64,000 bases of DNA from Crocodylus rhombifer. Lineage: Eukaryota; Chordata; Crocodylia; Crocodylidae. A program made the translations under genes and the position numbers. The notes under the pieces were generated by a model. The model worked only from the letters and a program-made list of their open reading frames with translations, was not told the origin of the DNA and searched no databases. This document shows positions 12,280-23,829 of this stretch, one piece after another; within the stretch, counting starts at the first letter, position 1; each line of letters opens with the position of its first letter. Location: positions 434,001-498,000 of the forward strand of contig JAVSML010000042.1 in assembly GCA_038503035.1 (NCBI GenBank), given 5' to 3'.

Positions 12280-12950
12280 CAGGGAGTCAAACGCCAGGCC
12301 GGTGGAAGTGGGTCATCTGGCCCGCTGAGCTTTCCTGAAATTGCCTGTTGACATTTTCAGTTCCCTGCATGAGTTTAATGTTGAAAAAGAGTTGGAGGTG
12401 GCCTCATTCTCCTTCACTACTCCATATCAGCCAATACTATTCTTGACTAGTTGACTGACACCAGAGCCTCTTAGCTCACCCCCAGTGTCTGCTTGCTCTT
12501 TCCCTTCATTTCCATGAAATCCACGAAATTGCAATTTTGGTAGCTCCCTAATTATGAGTCAGGCTGTGGCATCAAAGTTTCCTAGGAAGCTGTGTGAAGA
12601 CAAACTAAGCATATTAGAACAGTCTTTGAAAAAGCAACAATTTCTCTGCACACAAGCACCCACCCAGGTAACAGAGCAGTGAGACATACCCATGTCCGTT
12701 CTCAAGGAACTGCCACTTCTTCACAACTCTTTGCTAAGGGAAAAATTCTTAAAGTGTATGATAAAGGCTGCAGATGTGGCCAGAGAAGCAGCAAGCCCTG
12801 GGAAATATTAGCCAACAGATCTAACTAATCTGATAATTTGCAGTCAACTCCAGAACAAGGTGAAGACTTTTTCAGTAGCAATTGATGAAAGCACAAATGC
12901 GAGTGATGTTGCACACCTAGCTGGGCTTGGTCAGGGTGAGAGATTATGGG
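12280..12950 (+). pseudogene. hAT (Charlie/ZBED5-like) transposase relic
   Basis: The plus strand encodes broken pieces of a hAT-superfamily transposase. DKLSILEQSLKKQQFL starts at 12599, an IKAADVAREASSPGKY segment lies at about 12765-12810, and KTFSVAIDESTNASDVAHLA lies at 12863-12922. The IDEST block carries the first catalytic aspartate (codon 12884-12886), equivalent to the LDEST motif in this family. The pieces are in different frames with stops between them, so no protein can be made. The left edge, CAGGGAGTCAAAC at 12280, resembles the ends of the hAT-like short elements elsewhere in the window. The C-terminal half, with the remaining catalytic residues and the dimerisation domain, is missing. 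Confidence 0.75.
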
Positions 12951-13796
12951 TATGGCCCTCAGGTGTCTGTAAAGCAGGGAATACGCTCTGCCAACAGGTT
13001 TCAGTTTGACACCATGGTTATACAGTAAGAAATATTTCTGAATAAGAAACCCTGAAGTTTGAAATGTTGATTTAATGCAAAATGATTCCACTTCCCATAA
13101 AAAAGGCATGGGGTGGGGAAGTTGCTAGTTTGCCTGCATCTCAGCACATATTCCACCCAATCAATCCCCTAATCCTGACTCATCCCAATAGCCACTTTCT
13201 TCATTCCTGCTCTTGTGCTGTAGAACATGTATGGCATATCTCATGGCTAGATTGATGTCCTCTATGACAATGTTTCTCTCTCCTCAATCTGTTTTGCAAT
13301 CTCCCTTGACATACAGTATTTCTCAGACTCGGCTGAATCTACACCTGCCCTCTCAGCCAACTTTTTCTATTTTTTTCTGTCTTCTAATCCTTGATTCCTG
13401 ACTCTCTTTCCTCGCCGCCTATAATTTTCCACATTTTCTCCCTTTCCACAGAATATTTTGACATCGTCAGTCTTTGTTCCAAAATAGTTTTTTCGTTTTG
13501 TTTTTTTTAAGAATCTGGAATTTGTCACAGGACAGAACATCTGACTTTCACCCAGCTCTAAAGCTGGTCAACCACATTTCTCTGCTTTCACGAATGAATT
13601 TGTCCACGTTATTCTATGCATTTTTTGTCTCATCTTGCACTTAAATTTTTAGCTCTGTGCAGCAAACACTTTTTTGTTCAGGGCTAGTACAATGAAGCCC
13701 TTGAGTAGGACCCCTAGTCAACTGCCAATAAACATGTGAATTTACTTTGACAAATGTGAATATTGATATAAGTATGACAGCATAACGCAAGAATAG
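12951..13796. other. Sequence without a recognised gene
   Basis: Intron-like sequence with T-rich tracts near 13366 and 13493-13508. The open frame at 12825-13109 on the minus strand is a shadow of the transposase relic. Confidence 0.5.
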
Positions 13797-14047
13797 ATGT
13801 TGCATTTGTCCTGGGACAAGCTGTCCCTATGTTTGTCCTGAAACAAATATCCTGGGATTGGTGTGTATACACTGCCCTTCCAGTTAGGATTTAGCAAGCG
13901 GCTGAATGCACTGATGCTTTTTGCCATTTATTCGAAGATGCAATCCTCTAACAACCATTAAGATGCGCTTCACGGTACCCCAGGACAAGCTGTTAGCACT
14001 TGTTTTCCCATGAACCTTTGTAAAGCTTGTCCCAGGACAATGAACAT
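13797..14047. mobile_element. Inverted-repeat element (MITE-like), 251 bases
   Basis: The two ends are inverted copies: 13797-13822 and 14024-14047 share TTGTCCTGGGACAAGCT plus an ATGTT flank, with small gaps. Related words recur inside, with CAGGACAAGCTGT at 13981 and TTTGTCCTGAAACAAA at 13831. The TGTCC...GGACA core is itself a short palindrome. No coding capacity. The superfamily is not clear from the ends. Confidence 0.65.
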
Positions 14048-14689
14048 GGACACCTGAACAACTGCATTTTGTCCTAAGATGAAATGGTTTCTTCCAGGAC
14101 CAATGCAAGATTTGTTTGTGGCCTAAGGTGCCAACCTGCCCTGCCTTCTGCCCAAGTTCAAATTAATTACCCCAACTGAACAGAACTGTACATGAGCACA
14201 GTAAAATTTAATTTCTGTTGGTAGCTATTATTTTGCTACCAGTAGCAACTGGGTTCTAAACTGTGACCTCTTTGTAACCATCCACAGTACTGTTTGCTTG
14301 AGCTAGATATATCTTCCAATATTAAGCTGAAGAACGGTCTAGCTTTCCCTTTGTAAATAAGAGGGCTTCCTTTAGCTCATCCTGTAGTTAGTATATCAAA
14401 ATTGGAAAGTATACTGTATTGAAACCGGAAAAACAAAAATAGAAAGTCCAATTGCCTTGGTAGGGACTTTTAAATTTGCTTTGCAGCTACTCACAGGCAG
14501 CACCACAAGAAGGTAGTCACTCCCCCAGCAAAATACTGTGCTCCTGTATGGTCCAGAATTTGTCACTCTAAAAAGATCAACACTGTACTTCATGGTGCAC
14601 TGAGCTCCTAACAGGCTGCACAACCTACACACACAGATGTACTCCCTGTACTCTCAGGCATTGGACCAAATGATATAAGACAGACCCAA

Positions 14690-15164
14690 ACACCATTACT
14701 AGCAATAGAGACAAGAGATGATGAAAATCACCAGCTTCATCAACTGTTAACTGAAGATGCAAACAGATGGAGGTTTAAGAGGCTTAAAAGTCATAAACCG
14801 TTTGTACATGAAGCCTACAAGATCCTGGAAGAGACTGGGGAAGCTGAATCAAACCTATGGGCAGCAACAGAGTGGGCCAACCACTGGAAAAGGTCACACC
14901 TATTCCTACAGCATTTATATCAACACCAAATAAGTCCCCCATTGGACATGACCTTGACAGAGAAGTATGGATTAAGCAGAACAGACTGAGATCTGGATAT
15001 GGATGCTTCAGAACAACACTTCACAAGATGAACATCTTGGACAGCCCTCTGCATGAATGTGGTATCCAACAAACAGCACAGCACTTCATCAAAAGCTGCA
15101 ATCTTTACAAATGCCCAGACACAGTAGATGGAATCCACACATTGACTGATAATACCAAATAGTG
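14690..15164 (+). mobile_element. Non-LTR retrotransposon C-terminal relic
   Basis: The plus strand carries the region downstream of the reverse transcriptase of a non-LTR element. LLAIETRDDENHQLHQLL is followed by RWRFKRLKSHKPFVHEAYK and then, after a frameshift near 14925, by GHDLDREVWIKQNRLRSGYG and a cysteine-histidine segment (SPLHECGI, QHFIKSCNLYKC). The spaced C, H and C residues resemble the zinc-knuckle-like end of jockey-type and related LINE proteins. It is not CR1. The catalytic domain is absent, so this is a truncated dead copy. It abuts a DNA element on its right. Confidence 0.65.
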
Positions 15165-15420
15165 GGGACGTCTACACAAGACCCTAAGTGCACGGTAGAC
15201 TGATTCTACTGCACCTTAGCATGTCATGGCAAAAGCCATGCTAACACGCTAATGCGCAGTAGAATTAGTCTACTGAGCATTAGCATAAAAAAAAACCTGT
15301 GCGCCCATGCTACTACGCAGTAGCACCAGTTAATGCACGTTTGGTTAGTACCCGTTATTACAGGTACTAATCTGAATGTGCAGTAACCACCGTACATTAA
15401 TGAACGTGTCAATATGCCTA
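15163..15420. mobile_element. hAT-like short element, right end unclear
   Basis: It begins TGGGGACGTCTACACAAG, a terminus close to the GGGCACGTCTACATGTG end at 45894. A subterminal inverted repeat of 20 bases per arm (15195-15214 and 15254-15273, 18 of 20 paired) encloses a smaller CATGGC/GCCATG hairpin (15226-15241). The interior is rich in TAATGCGCAGTA-like words. The matching right terminus was not found, so the element may be truncated. Confidence 0.5.
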
Positions 15421-18137
15421 CTGACAGAGATTTGGAAGTTGATATCTGATGCCAAGCAAAAGAAAAAGCACCCAAAAAGACTGTTTATGCTAACAGAGGG
15501 CTCTGCTTCATGAACTTCAAATCCTTCATCTAAGAGCAAAAATTGGAGGCAATCCCTGCATTCCCCTGTATTATTATACACACTATTTATAATTTAACCA
15601 TACACTAATCTGCTTGTATGTTGGCATGCAACAATCCCATTAACATCAACTAGGCATGATTCTGATTAGATGTTCAACAGAAAACGAGGGAAAAAAATCA
15701 CTAGAGTGGAGTTGCAGGAATATAAAACTGGTATGAGACACAAGGTCAGACAATGCATGTTCAGTGTGACTCAAAGAGTTACTTTGGAACAACTCCAAAG
15801 TTAATGGGAAAACTAAATTACTCCACCGGTTTTGGATCAGACTCTACAAATATGACATTCTATGCACCGTTACGTATGGCAACGTACATTAAACACATAT
15901 CATGGATTTCAATAAGACTTACAGTATTTATGATGTCACATTCCACTGTGCCTTCAGTGAACCACAACATAGCAAAGAGAGAAAGAAAACGTATGTGCAA
16001 GCAAAACTACTGATGTCAGCGAGGTCATCAGTAGTTTAAGAAAGTACAAGTTTGGCTTCTAATTCTTTGTCTGGCCAGCATACCGTATGTAAACTTGTAC
16101 ACTGGGCATAACCTATAGGCAACAGCTTGAAAGTAGAGAAAAATAAATACTGGGAAAGTTATGTATACATTGCATTTCAATTAGCTTTGAAATGACCTGG
16201 CCCAGGACTGTGCCTACAGCTTTAATATTCGCCAATGACAACAGAATTGTTATAAGCAACATAGCTCATCTTCAGGAAAAAAATAAGCGCAAGAGTACAG
16301 TAGTATATCCAATGGCTGGTAACGTTCCTCTTGGGAAAAGGAAGTGATTTTTTTCTTCCTTTCATGTCACAGAGAACAATATACATTACTGGACAAAGGC
16401 CAGGAATGTACTGTCACTGAGAGTCTTCTGAGATATAAAAAAGTTAGCTTAATGAGATGAATGCATTGTCCATTTAGGGCAACAAAGGCCAACAGGATCT
16501 GAGATTCTATCAAAAGGGATATTATAAACAATACAAGGACAACTATTATAACACTGAACAAAGATGTAGGGAAACCAATTGGCAGGCATTTAACTTGGCT
16601 GAGATAGTTTGGTATTACACAGTTTAAAAGCAACCTAGAAAAGAAGAGAAAAAGAGGCAATGCCTTTTTGCTTCTTTATGACATCATAAAATCCTGGAAG
16701 TTTGTTCTGGTTCTCCCACTTTTAACAATTATTCTTCTCTCTCCGTCTTGTTTTGTTTTGCTTTTTCCTGCTCTGTCTAAGGTAGGTTGAGTCTGAGGCT
16801 GCCTCTTTTTATAGTAGGATCTTTTTTTATTTTGATGAAACTGTGAACACACAATCCATAAGAAGAGGGGTGGAAGTAAGGAAGTTTTAACAACAACAAC
16901 AGAACTCCAACATTACCCAACCCAAGAACTGATTTTTTTTTTTGCCATTCTCCCATCCCTCTTTCCCACCTTTTAATACAAACTTGACCAGTTTTTGAGA
17001 CTGACTTTTTGTTCTCAAGATTTTCCCTGCAAGACTGGGGAGCTAAAACTTTCAGAATTCACTTTTTAAAAGTGATTCTTGCATAAGCAAATGATGCCTG
17101 GCGCTAGGACATTAAGAAAAACACTAAGGACATCATAGGAGTTGTTGGCAACAGCACAGAACTTTTCTCAAATGCACTCAAATTAAATGTATTACCAAAA
17201 AACATTTTCACTTGTCTGATTTTTTTAAATCAGGTTTCACTTGTTCTGATTTTGTTTTCAAAACTTCTCTGACAACTTAATTCTACTAGTCCTTCAGCCA
17301 CTGCTAGAGGCAATCAGAGTACATAAGTACCGACCTAAATTTTAAGTTAGAACAGGCAAAAGTGTCTCTTTATAATACTTTCAGCCATGAAAGACAGAAG
17401 CAGGCTTTCCTTTGCAGACCATCTTCAAAATTACTTCCTGATCAGCAACAGCTCCAGAACTAGAAAGAAGAGAAGGCAAAGAGTGTCTGAGCAAATCCCT
17501 CAGCCTCGTTCCAGTGCAACATGTGGCCGATGTCTTGGTAAGAGCTGTGGTCTCAAACCTCCATAATAATCACAGCAAGGTAGGGAATTAGCAATAGAAA
17601 CCATATTTGCTTTACAACCCTTCCCATGCTAAAACTGTTGGATTACACGGATTAGATTTTAACCAGGGTCAAACTAATAGTAGATAACTGGGGGAGTCCT
17701 TGAAGATAACGACAACAAAGGTGGGGGAGGGGAATAGCCTTCTACTCCCTTTCCTAAGTAGCTTGTCATTAAAGCCCCTGTCCTGAAAATATCCCACAGG
17801 TTCTTTACTGCTGTGAGTAGCCCAGTGATTTCAAGGAGGCAGCAATTCAGTCAGTCATGCACATAAAGATTTGCAGGACTAGGGCCTTAACAAGCAATTC
17901 ATTAGCAGAGGGCAGGGTTGTCCAACTAAGCAACTACAGGCTGTATGGGACTCGCCAATGGGGGCCACACACCCCAGGGGGATGCCCAACCCCAGTGTTT
18001 GGGATGCAAGAGGGAAAGATATACTTCTGAGGCCAAGAACAGCCACAATGTTATTCTCAGAAAGATGGTCCAGCAATAACCACACAAAGGAGACACTAAA
18101 TCATCCAAAAGCTTTTTTTTTCCAGTTTGCTGTCAAA
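15421..18137. other. Long stretch without genes
   Basis: AT-rich, intron-like sequence with T-rich tracts near 16790-16830 and 16931-16942. The open frames are short and lack splice context. No repeat that I can name. Confidence 0.5.
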
Positions 18138-18772
18138 GGGTGCGGACAGAAGTGACACGTGTTGCACCATCAGCCCCCTTAGAGCAGTCTACCAACATAC
18201 TATGACAGAAGTACACGGCAGCAGAGCACGTTAAAAGTGGCTGATCACGTGAAAAATTAACCCTCATCTAATGAGGGATCAGTTGAAAGCGCTCTGAAGT
18301 GGAGCACCTTAGGGAACTTCTGTCACCCCCTCACATGATCAGGGCTGGGCTGCCCAGTCCAGCTCCCAGGGCTGCCTGAAGGAAGGAAGGGGGAGAGAAC
18401 TGTGGGCTGGGGTTTGCCCAGCCTGAGCTGGAGTGGGGGGCAGGTGGACTGGAGTCCCCCTCACCTTGCCCCCCCAGCCTCTTCCTTTTCTAGCTCAGGC
18501 AGGCCAAACCCCATCCCACAGCTCCCTTCCCTCCCAGCTCCCTGCCCCCTTCCTGCAGACAGCACTGGAGCTGGAGTGGGGGGGGCTAGGGAAGAGAGGT
18601 TGCAGGCAGGCTCCTCTGCTGGATCAGCTCCAAAGTGGAGCTTGATTCCCTCCCCCGCCCTAAACCCAACAGGAGAATGTCTGTTGAGTGATGGGGACAG
18701 TCGCTCTAACTTGTGGCGCTTTCTGTAAAGTGCCATGAGTTAGAGCAAGGACCTGCGCATCTGTCAGCACCC
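18138..18772. mobile_element. DNA element family B, copy 1
   Basis: The ends GGGTGCGGACAGA (18138-18150) and the inverted right end GGGTGCTGACAGA (18760-18772) match at 12 of 13 bases. A hairpin at 18703-18746 (arms GCTCTAAC and GTTAGAGC plus inner pairs) lies near the right end, and a hairpin at the same relative place exists in the copy ending at 31600. The middle is GC-rich and non-coding despite long open frames on both strands. No clear target duplication was found. Confidence 0.6.
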
Positions 18773-21149
18773 AGGTTATCTATATGGAGCTTCCTTTCCC
18801 TCCTCAACGTCTCATCAGTATATCACTGAGATTACGTAGGGACACGGGCATGACTACTTCCTTTGAACTTCCAGATTCATGTCAGGCAGGTAAATATTTT
18901 GCTGAAATTAGATCACATTACTCAATGAGATTCCTCAAATACTACTCAACTAGAGAAGGAATTGAAGAGTCAAGTCCACAGTGAGTTGCATGCACTAGCT
19001 ACCTACCTATGCCGCTTTCAATAGCTAACGGCCCAGAAACAAATTCTGGGATACCTTCAAATACCCAACGCTCTGAAGCAGAAACCCGGTATATATAGCA
19101 CTTTATCGAATCACCATTTTTGTGACCTTACAATCCATATCAAGTGTAGTAAACTGTCACAAATACGGAGAAAACGTCTAAATTTGCAGCGCCACAAATA
19201 GGACAGCGATTTCAGTTTTACCACTGTCAAGCCAGCGGAGCTCCACTAGACACCAAGTGAACTGAGCTCAGACTCTTAGCTCTCAGCCTCAGCAAATAAA
19301 TTAGGAATACTGAGTACTTCACCCTCTCCCCCACCCCCAAAAGTACAATTATTGAATTTCTCCAATTTGTTTCCCTTTAAACAAGGAGAGCATTCGGGGC
19401 AGCATTCTAGATACTCAAGTCACAAGAAACATGTTGATCTCAACATCAATTCATTACTGATAATCTGCACCAAGATCCCAAGGAAAAAATCCTACAGGTT
19501 TTGAGTACTGGCGAGCTTATTCCCAACTACGTTGAAAAACTTAACTGGTCAGTTCTGGCATCTCTGAGTAATTTTTATTGACCTACTAACCTGTAACTCT
19601 GGGAAGCCTGGAACTAAAAATGCAATAATGGCTAGCAAATACAAGACTGCAAACAAAGTGTAATAATCTTAAGTAAACGACTGCCAAGCAAAAGTCCTGC
19701 AGATCAAACAGTTCCCACGAAGCCTTCTGCTATTAACTAGTGAAAAGGTCCCATGACAGCTCCACAGTCATGCACAATAACAGATCGCTGCCCTTGTTTA
19801 CTTACATAGCTTATCTGCGATCCAGTAATATACACACTCAGCCCCTCAGATTGAAATCCCTTGCCTATGAATTGTTACCTTGCTTGTTAAAAAGTTAGCA
19901 TAGCAAACTTTCTAATGATAAATGATGAGCACTGCTTAAAAATAAAATCAATACAAGTTTACAACTGGATAGCCTGTAAACCATTTCAACAGCAATGCCG
20001 TGAGTATTACTATATCCAGTTACGGGAGCCAGTTATCTAAAATATAATTTCAAACAGAATATTACGTTTAGCAACACCGTGTCAGCTGTGAGGCCTCCAG
20101 AATTTATGCCGCTTACAAAAAAAAATGGACCTTGAAGCAAGCTGCAAGGTCATTATACTTTTGGTTTTACATCACTTCCCAGGTAAACCCTTCACTTCAT
20201 GGGCAAACTCCCTCCTCCCCCGAAAAAATGGATGGGGGGTCTATGACTGCTCTCTATAGAAGGGACAACTGAAAGTTTCTCAGACAGGAACAGCGATTGA
20301 TCACTCAGCACTCTATTTTTTTTCTCTTCCTGCCTTGTGTACTTTAACTTTGGCAAATTTGACTTCATTTTCTTCCGAGTTTTTTTCCCTTCCAGCCACA
20401 CCACATCACTTGTGCCGCATCATGCCGATTCATTTTTTAAACTATTTCACTGCAACAAGCGCGCCAAATCGTTTGGCTGCTTCTACCAGAATCGCATGAG
20501 ACAAGGAGAAAGAAAATACAGCGCCTCTGAAGCAACAGGGTCGACAGGCTCACTCTAGGAAAGCGTCATATAGAAAGCAAACATCACATGGCTCATCATC
20601 ATGCTCCTGCTCAAGGCAAACCCCTAAGAACGCTGCACTGATCTGATTTCTTTTCCTCCATCCTAAAAGAAGAAAAAAAAAAAAAAAGGAAAATAAATCA
20701 TGGTCGTGTCAGGCCATTCGTGTCGCCGGGATTCGGAGGACAACACAGAAGACGCTGTCTGCACGCAACCTCAAGTCTCTGAGACGCTTTGCATGGCAGG
20801 AGAGAGCTGCCCAGCACCAGCTGTGCACAAACACCAACTGAACGTGTCACTAGCCCAGGTTTCGCCGCTGCCCAGGCTCAGCCAAGCAGACCGTTTCTGG
20901 ATGCAGTCGCTGTTCGCACCAACCCCACAGGCACACAGGGAAAAAGACAGAGAGACAGAAAACAACCCCTAAAAAACCAAAAAAAACCCAACCCCCCAGT
21001 GCACCGGTTACCTGTGCTGTCCTCCTCTGCTTGAAAAGCAGTGAGAAAGTGCTCAGCTCCCCCATAAGGGGAGGTGGGGGGGAACCAGAGAAGGAAATTG
21101 CTATTTCTGGGCTCTACAAGGAACTGATTTCTTTAGCAAGTTTGTTTCC
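18773..21149. other. Repeat-poor region upstream of the CpG island
   Basis: About 2.4 kb with no recognisable transposon, unlike the rest of the window. T-rich and A-rich tracts occur at about 20309-20320 and 20679-20690. CpG content rises towards 20700. This is what upstream regulatory sequence of a gene starting in the CpG island could look like, but I see no specific binding-site cluster. Confidence 0.4.
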
Positions 21150-21289
21150 GGAGAGCTGTCGGGGTCAGCAGCAGCCCGCTGGCCGGGCCCGGGCGCCGGA
21201 GCCGGAGCGCCCCGGGCCGCAGGGAGACTCCGCCCGGGCCGCGCACCCCGGGGGAGGCGGGGATTCACCGACATGCCCGAGCATCCCGA

Positions 21290-21689
21290 NNNNNNNNNNN
21301 NNNNNNNNNNNNNNNNNNNNNNNNNNNNNNNNNNNNNNNNNNNNNNNNNNNNNNNNNNNNNNNNNNNNNNNNNNNNNNNNNNNNNNNNNNNNNNNNNNNN
21401 NNNNNNNNNNNNNNNNNNNNNNNNNNNNNNNNNNNNNNNNNNNNNNNNNNNNNNNNNNNNNNNNNNNNNNNNNNNNNNNNNNNNNNNNNNNNNNNNNNNN
21501 NNNNNNNNNNNNNNNNNNNNNNNNNNNNNNNNNNNNNNNNNNNNNNNNNNNNNNNNNNNNNNNNNNNNNNNNNNNNNNNNNNNNNNNNNNNNNNNNNNNN
21601 NNNNNNNNNNNNNNNNNNNNNNNNNNNNNNNNNNNNNNNNNNNNNNNNNNNNNNNNNNNNNNNNNNNNNNNNNNNNNNNNNNNNNNNNN
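21290..21689. other. Assembly gap of 400 N
   Basis: Exactly 400 undetermined bases inside the CpG island, likely a placeholder for a GC-rich stretch that failed to sequence. The real length is unknown. The core promoter or first exon may be hidden here. Frames that run through the gap are meaningless. Confidence 0.98.
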
Positions 21690-21985
21690 GCCCGCCGGCG
21701 CGGCCGCCCCGGCCCCTGCTCGCCGCCGCGGCTCGGGGCCGCCCGCTCCAGCCCATCTGCGGCAATCATCATCCGTCTCGACTGAATGGCTCTGACAAAT
21801 CTGCGCCGGCAGCCGGGGGAGGGGGCGGCAGGGGACAGCCCGGGCTCCCTTTGTCTGCAGGGACAACCCGGGGCAGCCCCTGCCCCCCCCACCGTGGCCA
21901 CGTGGAGGACGATGCTCTCGCGTGTAGCTTTGGAGGGGCGGGGGGAAAGGGGTCCGTGTGCCACCAGAGGCTTCAGATCATTTTG

Positions 21986-22005
21986 TATATAGATATATCT
22001 ATATA
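21986..22005. repeat. Perfect 20-base AT palindrome in a TATAGA repeat
   Basis: The 20 bases from 21986 are identical to their reverse complement and sit in a TATAGATA-rich microsatellite (21986-22018). It is an AT-only spot directly beside GC-rich island sequence. Confidence 0.85.
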
Positions 22006-22108
22006 GATATATAGATATCACTGCATCCAAGGCCAAATGAGGCCAAACTAATCCACAAGCAGAAGGGGCCCTACTATGGGCAAACATCCTCCACCCGCAC
22101 CTGGGGCT

Positions 22109-22412
22109 TCAGATGTTTCCAAAACCTCTGGCGGGCGTCCACCATGCAGGTCTTAGATGTGCCTGAGTTTTGCCTCCCCGACTCCAGCGACCGGGGTGAA
22201 AGGCGCTGCAGCGCCGGAAGAGCAGCTCTCCCGCAGGGCGGTTCAGGACATCTGCCTTCTTGGACGCAGATACGTGGTAGTCGCCCTGCCAGGTGAAGAA
22301 GCCGCTACGCTTGAGCTGCGCCTTCAAGAGGCTGAGGAGCGATAATAGAGGGGCAAGCTCGAGGCAAGAGGGGCTGAAGTATACAGACCTCCGCGCCTGG
22401 GCAGGATGTCAA
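22109..22412 (-). other. Open frame in the CpG island, possible exon
   Basis: A minus-strand frame without stops runs for about 100 codons and includes LLSLLKAQLKRSGFFTWQGD followed by YHVSASKKADVLNRPAGELL. It reads more like protein than most frames here, and a good acceptor (CTATTATCGCTCCTCAG) lies just before its CCTCTTGAAG. A shorter plus-strand frame with an ATG (22157-22345, ending LELRLQEAEER) overlaps it. I recognise neither product. GC-rich islands open chance frames on both strands, so this is only a candidate. Confidence 0.2.
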
Positions 22413-23500
22413 TGCCTACAGTTTCTCGTGCACAGATTAGAGGGAGGAAGAGTTGCCAGGACGGTCACGGGCAATCCCTGCGCTGGAGGATGAGCCCTGC
22501 CCCTGCTCATGGTTGGCTCCTGAGGTGACTTGAGTCAGATCCTGGAGTCACGGACCAGCAGCGTACCTAGACTCCTGCAAACTTTTCGCATCGGGCCCCC
22601 CTTCACCGGAGATAGTGAGAATAATAATTTTTTAAATTATCATTTTCAGGGCCCCTTTCTGTCCAGGCCGGTTTGCCCATGCTTGTGTCCAGCCCTGCAC
22701 AGACCCATCCACAGAAGTTGAGGGTCTTTCTGCTAGGAAAAGTAGGTGGCAAGCTTGGATTCCCCTCCTTTTTCTTCTTCAGCACTCTCTTCTCCGCTTT
22801 GAGAGCAAGATGCTTTACCTTGAATCAGGCAGCCGCTTAATTGAGGTTGCTGCACCACTGGGGCTGGTCAGCAGCCAGTTCCTCCTAGCTCAGCACCCCT
22901 ACCCAGGGAGAGGGAGTGCTCAGCTGCCAGGGTCTTTCCCTTGATGGTAATTTGGGAGGCGGCACATTCATGGCCTGGGGCAAGCTGATAGTTTGTATCA
23001 TGGAAATTTGCTCTATTGGGGGTGGAGGGGAGCACGGCTGTTAACATTTTCTATTTCTGGCGAGGCAAAGTATTTATTTTGGTAAATGACTCCCTGATGA
23101 CACAACTGCATAGAATAATGGTCATTTGAAATATTCAGAAATATATTCTTTCTACATAGATACTTTGTTAAAAGTTTTCATCAAAAGTTGGGGGGGAAGC
23201 TTGGCACCATGGAGGGCTCCCAGCTCCTTTTGCTGAAATTATCAAAACAGTGATGAGTAATTAAGAGTTATGTAAAGTGAAATATTTGCCAGTCAGGTTG
23301 CTTTGCCAGATGCCTGACTATTATTCCCATGTAGAACTTAATACAAAAAAGTGATCAGACCAATGTAGTACACAGGAAACTACAGTATACTTTTAAATCC
23401 TATAAAGAAACCCTAAACGTTGTTTTGATATGCACAGAAAATCACAGAAAACTGACAGCTCGTAGGCCATAAATGCAAATACAAGTGTTCCAGGTTACAG
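22413..23500. other. Intron-like sequence, no gene seen
   Basis: CpG content falls off quickly after 22560. No transposon or exon that I can support. Confidence 0.5.
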
Positions 23501-23583
23501 CTGGACAGAGTGGCACCTTATAGACTAACTCATTGAGAGAGGCGTGAACTTTCATAGGCTGCAACCAACTTGGTCAGACACTA
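23501..23583. repeat. Interspersed repeat with GGCACCTTA...GACTAAC motif
   Basis: The sequence CTGGACAGAGTGGCACCTTA, then TAGACTAACTCATT and GAACTTTCATAGGCTGCAACC, matches a widespread sauropsid repeat pattern. A second copy, split by another insertion, lies at 40972-41330. I cannot name the family with certainty. Confidence 0.55.
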
Positions 23584-23620
23584 CGAACGGCCTTGCAAAG
23601 GGCAAGGGCATCAACTACCT

Positions 23621-23705
23621 CATAGAACAGAAAATTAGGGTTAGGAGGGACCTCAGGAAGTTATCTCGTCCAACCCCCGGCTCAAAGCAGGACCAGCCCC
23701 AATAC
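23621..23705 (-). mobile_element. CR1 3'-end fragment
   Basis: In reverse orientation this is the conserved CR1 tail: CATAGAACAGAAAATTAGGG, then TTAGGAGGGACCTCAGGAAG, then GTCCAACCCCC. It is a 3' fragment of under 100 bases, the commonest form of CR1 in sauropsids. Confidence 0.85.
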
Positions 23706-23829
23706 CTCTCTCTCTTTCTAGCTTACAACAGGTTGTGGGTGTCCACTGTAAATGTGGTACCTCGTGATACAAAAGGCCCATTTGTCAAATTTCAGGAAAA
23801 AGGACTAAAATTATGGAAGGCAAAGTGAT

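Larger units (their letters stand above)
21150..22345. promoter_or_regulatory. CpG island, probable promoter region
   Basis: Very GC-rich with frequent CpG on both sides of the assembly gap (for example GGGCGCCGGAGCCGGAGCGC near 21190 and CGCCGGCGCGGCCGC near 21692). CpG is depleted through most of the rest of the window. Such islands usually mark the promoter and first exon of a vertebrate gene. Exon-like segments on the plus strand lie 10-30 kb to the right, so rightward transcription is favoured, but a leftward or two-way promoter is possible. No TATA box in a convincing position. Confidence 0.65.

Noticed and set aside
21031..22087. Frames of 166-328 codons across the CpG island
   Set aside because: They run through the 400 undetermined bases and are open mostly because the gap is read as unknown residues. 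The known parts are GC-rich with no domain.
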